A stretch of 64,000 nucleotides of DNA. Source: Anaerolineales bacterium. Lineage in GTDB: Bacteria > Chloroflexota > Anaerolineae > Aggregatilineales > UBA2796. The stretch is from positions 186,001 through 250,000 of the forward strand of contig JABTTZ010000001.1 in NCBI GenBank assembly GCA_015075625.1, given 5' to 3'. The notes beneath the pieces are model-generated. The model saw nothing but the letters and a program-made list of their open reading frames with translations, searched no databases and was not told where the DNA came from. Each line of letters begins with the position of its first letter. Within the stretch, counting starts at the first letter, position 1. The translations under genes were made by a program, and so were the position numbers. Below, in pieces: positions 47,919 through 55,987 of the stretch.

Positions 47919-48500
47919 TCATGACGAAAAATATCCCAATGCCAACATGATCCGCGTTTCCACATCCTTAGGGGCGTCACGCGGAATGGCTTGCAGCGCC
48001 GTCTGTGCTTCAACGATGCTGTAGCCAAGCGAGGTGAGCGCGGCGATCACATCGGCGTCTGTGTCGCTGATCGCCGCAAGCTGTTCGGTGTAGCTGGCAG
48101 GGCGGAGCTTCCCCTTCAGTTCAAAAACGATCTTCTCCGCCGTCTTCTTTCCAATCCCCGGCACGCGGGTCAGAATCCCCGCTTCCTCACGGGTCACGGC
48201 GCTTCGCAGTTGCTCCATCGAGAGTGTGCCGAGGATCGCTATCGCCGTCCGTGCGCCGACCCCACTGACAGAGAGAAGCACCTCAAACAGCGCCCGTTCT
48301 TCCTCAGCAATAAAACCATAGAGCGAGAGATCATCCTCTCGTACAATCAGATGGGTAAACAGCGTCACCACCTCCCCCGTCCCGTGAACGGTTTCAAGGA
48401 CGGTCTTGGGGACGCGGATACTCAGCCCCACTCCCCCTACCATGACGACGATCACCCCATCGCCCAGTTTTGCTACCTGCCCAATCACGCGGTCAATCAT
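47919..48500 (-). CDS. ruvA: Holliday junction DNA helicase subunit RuvA
   Basis: Binds Holliday junctions and loads the RuvB motor. It has 193 residues: an N-terminal OB-fold (MIDRVIGQVAKL... to about 65), two helix-hairpin-helix motifs (LLSVSGVGARTAIAILG and LTRVPGIGKKTAEKIVFELK), and a C-terminal RuvB-binding helical domain (DVIAALTSLGYSIVEAQTAL). ruvB and ruvC are not adjacent. Start ATG at 48500-48498. Confidence 0.96.
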   Translation of the reverse strand: MIDRVIGQVAKLGDGVIVVMVGGVGLSIRVPKTVLETVHGTGEVVTLFTHLIVREDDLSLYGFIAEEERALFEVLLSVSGVGARTAIAILGTLSMEQLRSAVTREEAGILTRVPGIGKKTAEKIVFELKGKLRPASYTEQLAAISDTDADVIAALTSLGYSIVEAQTALQAIPRDAPKDVETRIMLALGYFSS

Positions 48501-48615
48501 GTACGCACCTCTGGCAACATTCTACCCCGCCTACCCCTTTCTTTTGGGATTCTGACCAAAGTGCAGCCCAAAGAGGAAGCAATTTGACCTTTCTGTTCGT
48601 AGAACAACTTGCTTG

Positions 48616-48624
48616 TGCTATAAT
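48616..48624 (+). promoter_or_regulatory. Extended -10 promoter upstream of 48666
   Basis: TGCTATAAT (TGn plus perfect TATAAT) 42 bp before the ATG. A TTGACC at 48584 is too far away to serve as its -35. Confidence 0.5.
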
Positions 48625-48665
48625 TCACCAAATTGGCTACTGCTCGTCACTGGAGTTTGCCCACT

Positions 48666-49082
48666 ATGCGTAATTTCCAAACTCTGGACACCTCGCACAA
48701 CAGCACGGATAACGTGGAATTCTTTACGAAGGCAGCGGATGATGATCAACCCCGCCTTGCGCTTCGCCGTGAGGGGATTTATATCACAATCTCCGCCAGC
48801 TATGGTCCGATGGAAGTCGCTTTGCGCCCTCGCTACGAAGAATTCGTTCGGGCGCTCTCAAAATTGAGTGTGGTTGAAGGACTGCACACCACCCGGCAAG
48901 TTGGCACGGGGCAGGCACACCTTGCTCTTGGTCTCACCGCAGAGGATGATCTTCTCCTCCGTCTGACGATTGTCGCTGACGCCACAGGGCATATCAGCCT
49001 GAATCTCCGCCTAACGAAACCAGCGCGGGATACGCTCTACAGTTGGCTAAATGTCCCTGTCAACGGCAGCAAAGCAGGGTAA
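48666..49082 (+). CDS. Hypothetical protein
   Basis: 138 residues from ATG 48666 (GGAG 10 nt upstream). A soluble protein with beta-rich character in the middle (GIYITISASYGPMEVAL) and DDLLLRLTIVADATGHISL. A short C-terminal helical end follows. No family was recognised. It has its own predicted promoter and a strong hairpin 11 bp after the stop, so it is probably monocistronic. Confidence 0.7.
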   Translation: MRNFQTLDTSHNSTDNVEFFTKAADDDQPRLALRREGIYITISASYGPMEVALRPRYEEFVRALSKLSVVEGLHTTRQVGTGQAHLALGLTAEDDLLLRLTIVADATGHISLNLRLTKPARDTLYSWLNVPVNGSKAG

Positions 49083-49093
49083 AACACTCGTTA

Positions 49094-49126
49094 TTGTAGG
49101 GCGCTCTTAAGAGTGTCCCTACAATC
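49094..49126 (+). terminator. Strong hairpin after gene 48666-49082
   Basis: ATTGTAGGG (49094-49102) and CCCTACAAT (49118-49126) flank an inner CGCTCTT/AAGAGTG stem, giving about 16 pairs with one bulge. No T-run follows. Confidence 0.5.
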
Positions 49127-49228
49127 CCCGCTTTCGATGTGCCATTCCCCGCAACGATTCGTTACAATTTCTCTTATGCCTATTTTCAAAATTCGGTCAC
49201 CCCGCATTAAAAAGTAAAAGGATTCCTC

Positions 49229-50287
49229 ATGAGCGACACCAACCACACATTGCGCGAACGGGCAATGAAAGCCCTTAGCACCGTTATCGAGCCAGAACTG
49301 CACAAAGATATTGTCAGCCTAAATATGGTGCGCAACCTAGAGATCAGAGATGGCATTGCCCATTTTACGATCATGCTGACAACGCCTGCCTGTCCGTTGA
49401 AGGATGTCATGTATAAAGCCTCCGAAGTTGCTCTTAAAAAAGTCCCCGGCATCAGCGGCTTAGAGGTGAAATGGGACGCCGAAGTGCCGAAAGATAAGCG
49501 CGTTCACGGTTTGATCCCCATGCGCAATGTGATTGCTGTTGGCAGTGGCAAAGGGGGCGTCGGCAAAACAACCGTCAGTGTCAACCTTGCCGTTTCGTTG
49601 GCAAAGGAAGGGGCGCGGGTCGGCTTGATGGATGCCGATATTCTGACGCCCAACGTCCCCATTATGTTGGGGCTGACCTCTGGGCGTCCGATGGTGCAGG
49701 ATGGAAAAATCCTCCCCTTCGATGTCTATGGCATCAAGGCGATCAGCATGGGCTTCATGATTGAGCCGGAAAAAGCGATGGTATGGCGCGGACCGATGCT
49801 TAACAGCGCCATTCGCCAATTCTTTAACGACGTTCTATGGGGCGATGATATTGATTATATGATTGTCGATTTGCCCCCCGGCACGGGCGATGCCCCGCTC
49901 AGCTTGGCGCAGGCTGTCCCCCTGACGGGCGCGGTAATCGTCTCCCAACCGCAGGATGTGGCGACGGGCGATGCCGTCCGCAGCATCAGCATGTACGAGC
50001 AGCTAAACGTACCCATCCTCGGCATTATAGAGAATATGGCGGGCGATCTCTTTGGATCAGGCGGCGGCGAGGCGCTGGCAAAACGGAAAAACCTCCCCTT
50101 CTTGGGGCGTGTTCCTCTCGATGTAGAGGTGCGGAAAGGGGGTGATTTAGGGCGTCCGGTGGTCGTCTCTCACCCTGATTCGGCAAGTGCGCAAGCGTTC
50201 CGCGATATTGCCCGCGCCACCGCTGCGCGGATCAGCGTCCAGCAGATGCTCCATGCCGATGTGATTCCCTTGAATATCATCGGCTAA
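49229..50287 (+). CDS. mrp: Mrp/ApbC-family Fe-S carrier P-loop ATPase
   Basis: A 352-residue protein thought to deliver Fe-S clusters. Residues 1-90 form a MIP18/DUF59 domain (TTPACPLKD with one Cys). The NTPase domain has GSGKGGVGKTT (Lys108 and Lys113), LMDADILTPNVP and DYMIVDLPPGTGDA. The CxxC motif that many Mrp proteins carry after IIENM is replaced by AGDLFGSGGGEALA, so the usual cluster-bridging cysteines are missing. AAGGA precedes the ATG. Confidence 0.93.
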   Translation: MSDTNHTLRERAMKALSTVIEPELHKDIVSLNMVRNLEIRDGIAHFTIMLTTPACPLKDVMYKASEVALKKVPGISGLEVKWDAEVPKDKRVHGLIPMRNVIAVGSGKGGVGKTTVSVNLAVSLAKEGARVGLMDADILTPNVPIMLGLTSGRPMVQDGKILPFDVYGIKAISMGFMIEPEKAMVWRGPMLNSAIRQFFNDVLWGDDIDYMIVDLPPGTGDAPLSLAQAVPLTGAVIVSQPQDVATGDAVRSISMYEQLNVPILGIIENMAGDLFGSGGGEALAKRKNLPFLGRVPLDVEVRKGGDLGRPVVVSHPDSASAQAFRDIARATAARISVQQMLHADVIPLNIIG

Positions 50288-50334
50288 TTGCCGCTACAGG
50301 GCGTGTGAGGGGCGCTGCCCCTCACAACCCTTAT

Positions 50335-50736
50335 AGGACTTACGCAGTTGAATGTGTTTCCCCTGTATTCATTGAAAGGGGGAGTTTGAGGGGAAGCCCC
50401 TCAAAAAGATGATTCCCCCCTCTTCCCACGAGGGGATTTGAGTGGGCGACAGCAGCTTTTTCGCTTATCCCCTATGACCCGCCTTCGGTGTGTACCTGCT
50501 CCGCCCTCATGCGGGCAAAGGGGGAATCGAGACTGTGAAGATAACCCTCTCACACGATCCACTCTGGGGGTGTAGGGAACACCCCCACAAAACAATCCCC
50601 CTTCTCTCCCACATCGTGGGAGAGAAGGGGGCAGGGGGATGAGAGGACTATTGCCATCGTTTATGAGCTAGTGTCGTCCCTCACCCCACGCAGTGGGAGA
50701 AGGAGCTAGGGGGTGAGGGCAGCTGCATAACTCCTA
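50335..50736. repeat. MITE-like repeat, family 1 (long composite copy B)
   Basis: 402 bp, from AGGACTTACGCA at the left to TGCATAACTCCT(A) at the right, flanked by the direct repeat CCTTAT (50329-50334 and 50737-50742). Internal hairpins include a perfect 16-bp stem with a 3-nt loop at 50597-50631 and GGGGGTGT/ACACCCCC. The extra length suggests two or more fused units. No other feature was seen in the 479-bp gap. Confidence 0.6.
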
Positions 50737-50766
50737 CCTTATTTTCCCTTCCCCCTCTCAAGTTGC

Positions 50767-52149
50767 TCACTCTGGGAAGATTTTGCCCGGATTTAAAATC
50801 CCGTTCGGATCAAGCACATCTTTGATCTGTTTCATCACCGCCAATGCCCCACCGTGTTGTTCGACCATGAATTGGCGTTTGCCAATCCCAACGCCATGCT
50901 CGCCCGTCGCCGTCCCCTCCAGCGCCAGCGCCCGCCGCACAATGAGGGCGTTCGCTTCCTCTACGCGGGCATAATCATCGGCGTTCTCTGCATGATGAAC
51001 AATATTGATGTGGAGGTTGCCATCTCCGGCATGACCAAATTTGTACCCAATCAATCCATACTCTTGAATGGTTTTCTCCGCATACGCCACCAATTCAGGG
51101 TAGCGCGAAATCGGCACGCAGACATCCAATATCTTCTGAGCAAGGTTGGGGTGCAGACGCAGCAGTGACTCATAGGTATGGTGGCGAATCTCCCACAGTT
51201 TGTTGCGTTCTGTTGTCCCTTGCGCACTGGTGAACTGCTGTGCGCCGTTCGCTTTGCAAATCTCCAGTGCGGTAATCAACCCTTCGGTGTCATCGCCACC
51301 AATGAACTCCATGATTACCATTGGGGCAATGGCATAATTTAAGCCTTTGTCTTGGTTCAGCGCCGCCACCGTCTCTGAATCCAAAAATTCGAGGGCAGAG
51401 GGTTCTAAGCCCGCCCCGACAATTTCCACCACCGTTTGGATCGCCGCGCCAACATTGCTGAAAGACGCCATGACCGCGCTGTAATCTGCCGGAATAGGAA
51501 AGAGCTTCAGCGTTGCCGCCGTAATCAACCCCAGTGTCCCTTCCGAGCCAACAAAAAGGTGGAGCAAGTCGTAGCCGCTGGAATCCTTCCGGGCGCGGCT
51601 GCCCACATGAATCACCTCCCCATCCGCCTTGACCACCTCCAAGCGCAGAACGTTATCCTTTGTCGCCCCATATTTAATGGTCTTAATCCCGCTGGCATTG
51701 TTGGCGATCATCCCCCCAATGGTGGCGTTGGCGCCCGGCTCAGGGGTAAAAAATAAGCCATGTTGGGCAAGACTTTTGTTTAACTCAAGGCGGGTGATCC
51801 CCGGCTGCACATCCACCTGAAAATCGTCCGGGCGGATGGTGATTATCTGATTCATCCGCCCAAAGTTGATCAAAATGCCGCCACAGACGGGGATCGAATT
51901 CCCCTCAAGGCTTGTTCCCGCCCCCCACGCCGTAACCGCTAAGCGCTGGGCGTTTGCATAGGCGGCAATCTGGCTGACTTCCTCTGTTGTGGCTGGCGAA
52001 AGAACGATCTCTGGGGTGTGCCGAGGGTGAAAGGACTGATCGCGGGCATGAAGGGTACGATCCGCCTGCCGTGTACTGGCATATTCTGCCCCAACAAATG
52101 CCGTTAGCACACTGATGTGTTCAGTCGTCAGGCGAGAAAAGGTTGGCAT
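50767..52149 (-). CDS. FAD-linked oxidase, GlcD / D-lactate dehydrogenase type
   Basis: A 460-residue flavoenzyme of the VAO/PCMH family, oxidising an alpha-hydroxy acid such as D-lactate or glycolate. The FAD-binding part shows TAWGAGTSLEGN, FTPEPGANATIGGMIANNASG and LHLFVGSEGTLGLIT. The C-terminal cap has GHAGDGNLHINIVHH and the ending ATGEHGVGIGKRQFM with metal-binding His. The ATG at 52149 follows GAGGGAA; upstream frame is non-coding. No glcE/glcF-type partner was seen. Confidence 0.93.
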   Translation of the reverse strand: MPTFSRLTTEHISVLTAFVGAEYASTRQADRTLHARDQSFHPRHTPEIVLSPATTEEVSQIAAYANAQRLAVTAWGAGTSLEGNSIPVCGGILINFGRMNQIITIRPDDFQVDVQPGITRLELNKSLAQHGLFFTPEPGANATIGGMIANNASGIKTIKYGATKDNVLRLEVVKADGEVIHVGSRARKDSSGYDLLHLFVGSEGTLGLITAATLKLFPIPADYSAVMASFSNVGAAIQTVVEIVGAGLEPSALEFLDSETVAALNQDKGLNYAIAPMVIMEFIGGDDTEGLITALEICKANGAQQFTSAQGTTERNKLWEIRHHTYESLLRLHPNLAQKILDVCVPISRYPELVAYAEKTIQEYGLIGYKFGHAGDGNLHINIVHHAENADDYARVEEANALIVRRALALEGTATGEHGVGIGKRQFMVEQHGGALAVMKQIKDVLDPNGILNPGKIFPE

Positions 52150-52235
52150 GGATTGGTTTTCCCTCGAGCGGTGGAGAAACCCCATCCTCACTCTTTTCAC
52201 CAAACTAAAAAGAGAGAGGAATGGGAGAATTCCGT

Positions 52236-53498
52236 TTATCCCTTAATCGATTCGTATACCTTTTGAGTTGCTTTAGAGGGGGCTAGTTTGAGGTTCTTAT
52301 CCAGTATGGTACTCAGGACTCTGAATTGGGTAAGAGCTTGCTCACGCTCGCCACGTTCATTATAGAATTTCATCAGATCGCGGTGAATATCTTCCCGCTC
52401 TGGCACTTCCTGCAACGCTCGCAAGTAAACACTGATTGCCTGATCTTTATCCCCGTGTTCCGCATAGGCACGCCCTAAGCCAATGAGCGCATCGGCATAC
52501 AAGCCACGCAGCACCTCACGGCGTTTGATCATCCAAGGCATGTCATATCTATTGAGGTAGTGTGAACGGTACAGACGAATCGCGGGATACCAGGCTTCGG
52601 GGTCAGAGGAGGCGTTCAGTTTGTTCGTTTCGACTGTTTTCTCAAAGGTTGCCACATCATAATGAACCACCATTTGATCGGATGGTCGATAAAACCCACT
52701 ACTGTACGCCGTTAATTCATAGCCGAGGCGCTCACTTATTTTTCGTTTTGTAACATGGAATACATTGGTAGCTTCTTTCACTGGCAGTGTGGGCCAGAAT
52801 GTTTCAAAAACACTCCCCCTTGTAACAAGAGGATTATCTATGAAGTAATGAAAAAGGTTTCTTGGCAGCGGTCCATCCCATGTATTCATGGGTAATCCAT
52901 TTACAAAGACAGACCCACCAGCCAGCGAATAAACTTCCAAATGAGGTTGATTGAGCGTCTTTGGGGCGAAGATTCTTCCCGCCAACTCATCACCTATCAC
53001 AAGGACATGGTTGGAGGCAACCAGCGGCATCCATGTGGCATAAGCGATATGCCGCCCATTCACAATCAATTGTGTTCCTTGGGGAAGGTTTGGCACAAAA
53101 TAATGGAAAAACGCCGTGACATCCTCATCAAAGGGCAGAAAGTCCAGATTATCAAGGATAATCCGGCGCGGTTTCGGTTTAGCCTTCCCTAGATCGGCTA
53201 TCAAGCTTTCGGCAATTGTTTGTGGGGCGGTTCGGGCTGATTCTGCGGCTTGGATGGCTTGTGTGCCAAAGCGTGGTGAATAGGTCTGGCACGCCTCACT
53301 AAAACCTTTTACAAAACTAGAGAGCGTGCTGTGTTCACTATCAAGGGCAACGTAGTAGGTTGCCACATCGGAGTTCATAATCGCCGCGAGAATAAGATTC
53401 TTATTCCGTATACGGGGGGCGATGAAGGCAGCCTTATAGTCATCTAGGTTATCGAGAATTGATCGTAAATAGGTGTCATTGGGAGGAATGGTATACAT
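52236..53498 (-). CDS. BTAD/SARP-like regulator with degenerate STAND ATPase region
   Basis: A 420-residue protein. The N-terminal 200 residues resemble the MalT/LuxR-type STAND region: an AFIAPRI start, TYYVALDSEHSTLSSFVKGF and a Walker B-like RRIILDNLDFLP. No glycine-rich Walker A precedes it (the position reads IRNKNLILAAI). Residues about 240-300 may be a winged-helix segment, and about 320-415 form a bacterial transcriptional activator domain with TPR-like helices (YADALIGLGRAYAEHGDKDQAISVYLRAL). Likely a regulator that no longer binds ATP in the usual way. Base use is more AT-rich than its neighbours. Confidence 0.65.
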   Translation of the reverse strand: MYTIPPNDTYLRSILDNLDDYKAAFIAPRIRNKNLILAAIMNSDVATYYVALDSEHSTLSSFVKGFSEACQTYSPRFGTQAIQAAESARTAPQTIAESLIADLGKAKPKPRRIILDNLDFLPFDEDVTAFFHYFVPNLPQGTQLIVNGRHIAYATWMPLVASNHVLVIGDELAGRIFAPKTLNQPHLEVYSLAGGSVFVNGLPMNTWDGPLPRNLFHYFIDNPLVTRGSVFETFWPTLPVKEATNVFHVTKRKISERLGYELTAYSSGFYRPSDQMVVHYDVATFEKTVETNKLNASSDPEAWYPAIRLYRSHYLNRYDMPWMIKRREVLRGLYADALIGLGRAYAEHGDKDQAISVYLRALQEVPEREDIHRDLMKFYNERGEREQALTQFRVLSTILDKNLKLAPSKATQKVYESIKG

Positions 53499-53542
53499 GA
53501 GTAGCTTCCTTTAGGGATTAAAAGGGTATTTGTGTGCTTTGG

Positions 53543-54904
53543 TTAGACGATATGACGACGAATTTCGTCCGGGCATTCTGTGCGGGAGACGGTCATTTCT
53601 TCTTTGGTGGCGAGGTTTTTTAGTTTGACCATCCCTCCGTTTAGCTCGCTGCTGCCCATGAGCGCCACAAGGGGAATCCCTTTTTTCGCCGCATAGGTGA
53701 ACTGGTCGCCTAGTTTTGCCTTGCCGCCAAGGTAGAGTTCGACACGCAATCCAGCACGGCGCAGTTCCATGGCAAGTGCCGCTGACTCTCTACGGGTGTC
53801 GGGAAACACAGCCACCATGACCTGCACAATGGTGCTGTTCAGGTGCGCTGGATACAAATTGCGTTTATCCATGAGGTAAATGAGGCGTTCAATGCCGAGG
53901 CTGATTCCCACTGTGGGGAGCGATTCCTTGCGAAACAAACCAATCAAATCATCGTACCGACCTCCACCACTCACACTTCCTACACGTTCTTCGCTATCGC
54001 CCGACATGAGAACAGTTTCACAAATGGTCGAGGTGTAATAGCTTAAGCCCCGTACCATAGACGGATCAAACTCCACAACGGCATCGGCAGCGCCTGTTGT
54101 TTGCAACAGTTCAAACAGCGTTGTAAGGTCTGCCAACCCTTCCTCGGCGCTTGGATACCCCGCCAGTTGTTCGCGGAGCGCAGCGATTTTCCGCAAGCCA
54201 ATACCAATCCCAAGCAGTTCACCCGGACGGGCTTCCTTCAAGATGGCGATGATTTTCGCGGCAACCTCTGCCGAAATGCCTTGTTTTAAGAGATCTGCCT
54301 GAACGCCCTCCAGCCCAATTTTGTCGGCTTTATCGATAGATCGATACAAATTGGCGAGGGCGTCGCCCTCTAAGCCAGCGTAGTGACCTATCCCTGTGAG
54401 AAGTTTCCGATTATTTATTTTGATTGCATAATCGGGAAATCCCAAGCGAGACATCGCCATATCAACAATACCGATAATTTCCGCATCGGCATCCATCGTC
54501 CCTATGCCAACAATGTCAGCATCACATTGGAGGAACTCCCGATACCTTCCCCGTTGAGGCGTTTCGCCACGCCAGACGGGGGCGATTTGGTAACGCCGGA
54601 AGGGAAGGCGTAAATCGTTCTCGTGTTGGGCAAAGGCACGGGCAAGTGGTACGGTTAGATCGTAACGAAGGGCAAGTTCTTCCTCGCCACCGGGGTGCCC
54701 GGCGTAGTAAATCAATCGTTCGGCGTCTGCCCCGTACTTCCCCTGAAGAACCTCTTTGAGTTCCATGACGGGGGTCTGAAAAGGTTCATAGCCAAACGAT
54801 TCAAAAACAGCGGCAATTGTTGAGATAACATACTGTCGCCGTATCATTTGTAAGGGTAAAAAATCACGCATTCCTGAAGGAAGGCGAGCGGTGATCCGTT
54901 GCAC
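53543..54904 (-). CDS. hisS: Histidyl-tRNA synthetase
   Basis: Charges tRNA-His; class II synthetase of 453 residues. Motif 2 region RYQIAPVWRGETPQRGRYREFLQCDADIVG, histidine-specific LVRGLSYYT-like segment (MVRGLSYYTSTICE), motif 3 GISLGIERL and a C-terminal anticodon-binding domain (TIVQVMVAVFPDTRRES) are present. The ATG is at 54904-54902. A possible extended -10 (TGCTAGAAT, 54978-54970) precedes it; no T-box was seen in the short leader. Confidence 0.96.
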   Translation of the reverse strand: MQRITARLPSGMRDFLPLQMIRRQYVISTIAAVFESFGYEPFQTPVMELKEVLQGKYGADAERLIYYAGHPGGEEELALRYDLTVPLARAFAQHENDLRLPFRRYQIAPVWRGETPQRGRYREFLQCDADIVGIGTMDADAEIIGIVDMAMSRLGFPDYAIKINNRKLLTGIGHYAGLEGDALANLYRSIDKADKIGLEGVQADLLKQGISAEVAAKIIAILKEARPGELLGIGIGLRKIAALREQLAGYPSAEEGLADLTTLFELLQTTGAADAVVEFDPSMVRGLSYYTSTICETVLMSGDSEERVGSVSGGGRYDDLIGLFRKESLPTVGISLGIERLIYLMDKRNLYPAHLNSTIVQVMVAVFPDTRRESAALAMELRRAGLRVELYLGGKAKLGDQFTYAAKKGIPLVALMGSSELNGGMVKLKNLATKEEMTVSRTECPDEIRRHIV

Positions 54905-55058
54905 TTATCTAGACCTGCTCTTTGCTGAATATCAGACATCTCTCTATCATGGTAGAGGTTATGTAATACATTCTAGCAGAGATTTTCTAAATTGGACACG
55001 CGAACTTAACAAAGGTTTATAAAGGACTTCGATGGAAACTAGTTAACCTCATACAAGT

Positions 55059-55215
55059 AGGACTTACGCAGGTGAACGTGTTTACCTTGTATTCATCGAA
55101 AGGGGAAGTTTGAGAGGGAAGCCCCCTCAAAAATGGATTCCCCCTTCTCCCACTGGAAGAGCAGGTACACGCCGAAGGCGGGTCGCAGGGGGATGAGGGC
55201 ACGTGCGTAACTCCT
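55059..55215. repeat. MITE-like repeat, family 1 (copy C)
   Basis: 157 bp with ends AGGACTTACGCA and TGCGTAACTCCT (11 of 12 positions complementary), flanked by the 5-bp direct repeat CAAGT (55054-55058 and 55216-55220). It closely resembles copies A and B, with the same TTTGAGAGGG/CCCCCTCAAA hairpin. It occupies the hisS-DUF2344 gap. Confidence 0.7.
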
Positions 55216-55300
55216 CAAGTCATGAATGTAAGCGCCTACCCACTCTCGTTTAGGGTCGTTATCGTAGCGCTCGAAACGCTGCATGAACAGGACGTGTCGT

Positions 55301-55987
55301 GTGACCGAAGTAACCCGTCTCCGTTTACGGATTACCTTCCATAAGGAAGGTGCGCTCAAGTATATTGGGCATTTAGATTTAGCGAAAATTTGGGAGCGCG
55401 TCCTACGGCGGGCGCAAATCCACCTTGCCTATTCACAAGGGTTTAATGCCCGTCCCAAGATGCAGTTTGCCTCCCCACTGTCATTGGGCTGCACCAGTGA
55501 AGCAGAACTGATCGATGTCTGGTTAGAGGGGGGTAGCCTCACCCCAGAGGAAATCACCGCCATTGCCCAGAAATTGGCTACCGTTAGCCCTGTTGGGTTG
55601 GTCATTCGCCGCACCGAAAGCGTCCCAGAGCGAACGCCAGCGCTCCCTACACTGGTGCGACGGGCGCATTACACGGCAACCCTCGAAGCACCGCAGCCCG
55701 ATCTTACTTTGCGAGTTAGCACGCTCATGGCGCAACCCACCATCCTCCGCACTCGGAAGGAAAAGACTTATGATCTGCGCCCCTTGATTGTTGCCCTTCA
55801 CGCCGTCGATGATCGCCACCTGACGATGATCTTGGCGGCGCAGGAACACGCCGGCGTCGGGCGTCCTGATGAGGTGTTGGAAGCGTTGGGGTTTGATCCG
55901 TTGTCGGCAGCGCTGCACCGCACGGCATTGGAACTGGACACCAGCCTTACCACCCTCAGCCCCTCTCCGGCGTTAGAGCAAGAATGA
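55301..55987 (+). CDS. DUF2344 protein (TIGR03936 radical-SAM-linked family)
   Basis: A 228-residue soluble protein. GTG at 55301 is chosen because AGGA lies 8 nt upstream; the ATG at 55283 lacks a ribosome site. The N-terminus shows the family pattern KYIGHLDLAKIWERVLRRA, then YSQGFNARPKMQFASPLSLG. The family is often fused to or encoded beside a radical-SAM protein; none is adjacent here. Function is unproven in the family. Its stop abuts the convergent molybdenum hydroxylase gene. Confidence 0.88.
   Translation: MTEVTRLRLRITFHKEGALKYIGHLDLAKIWERVLRRAQIHLAYSQGFNARPKMQFASPLSLGCTSEAELIDVWLEGGSLTPEEITAIAQKLATVSPVGLVIRRTESVPERTPALPTLVRRAHYTATLEAPQPDLTLRVSTLMAQPTILRTRKEKTYDLRPLIVALHAVDDRHLTMILAAQEHAGVGRPDEVLEALGFDPLSAALHRTALELDTSLTTLSPSPALEQE

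Noticed and set aside
54905-55058. T-box leader upstream of hisS
   Set aside because: The leader is short and lacks the conserved T-box sequence and a terminator stem.
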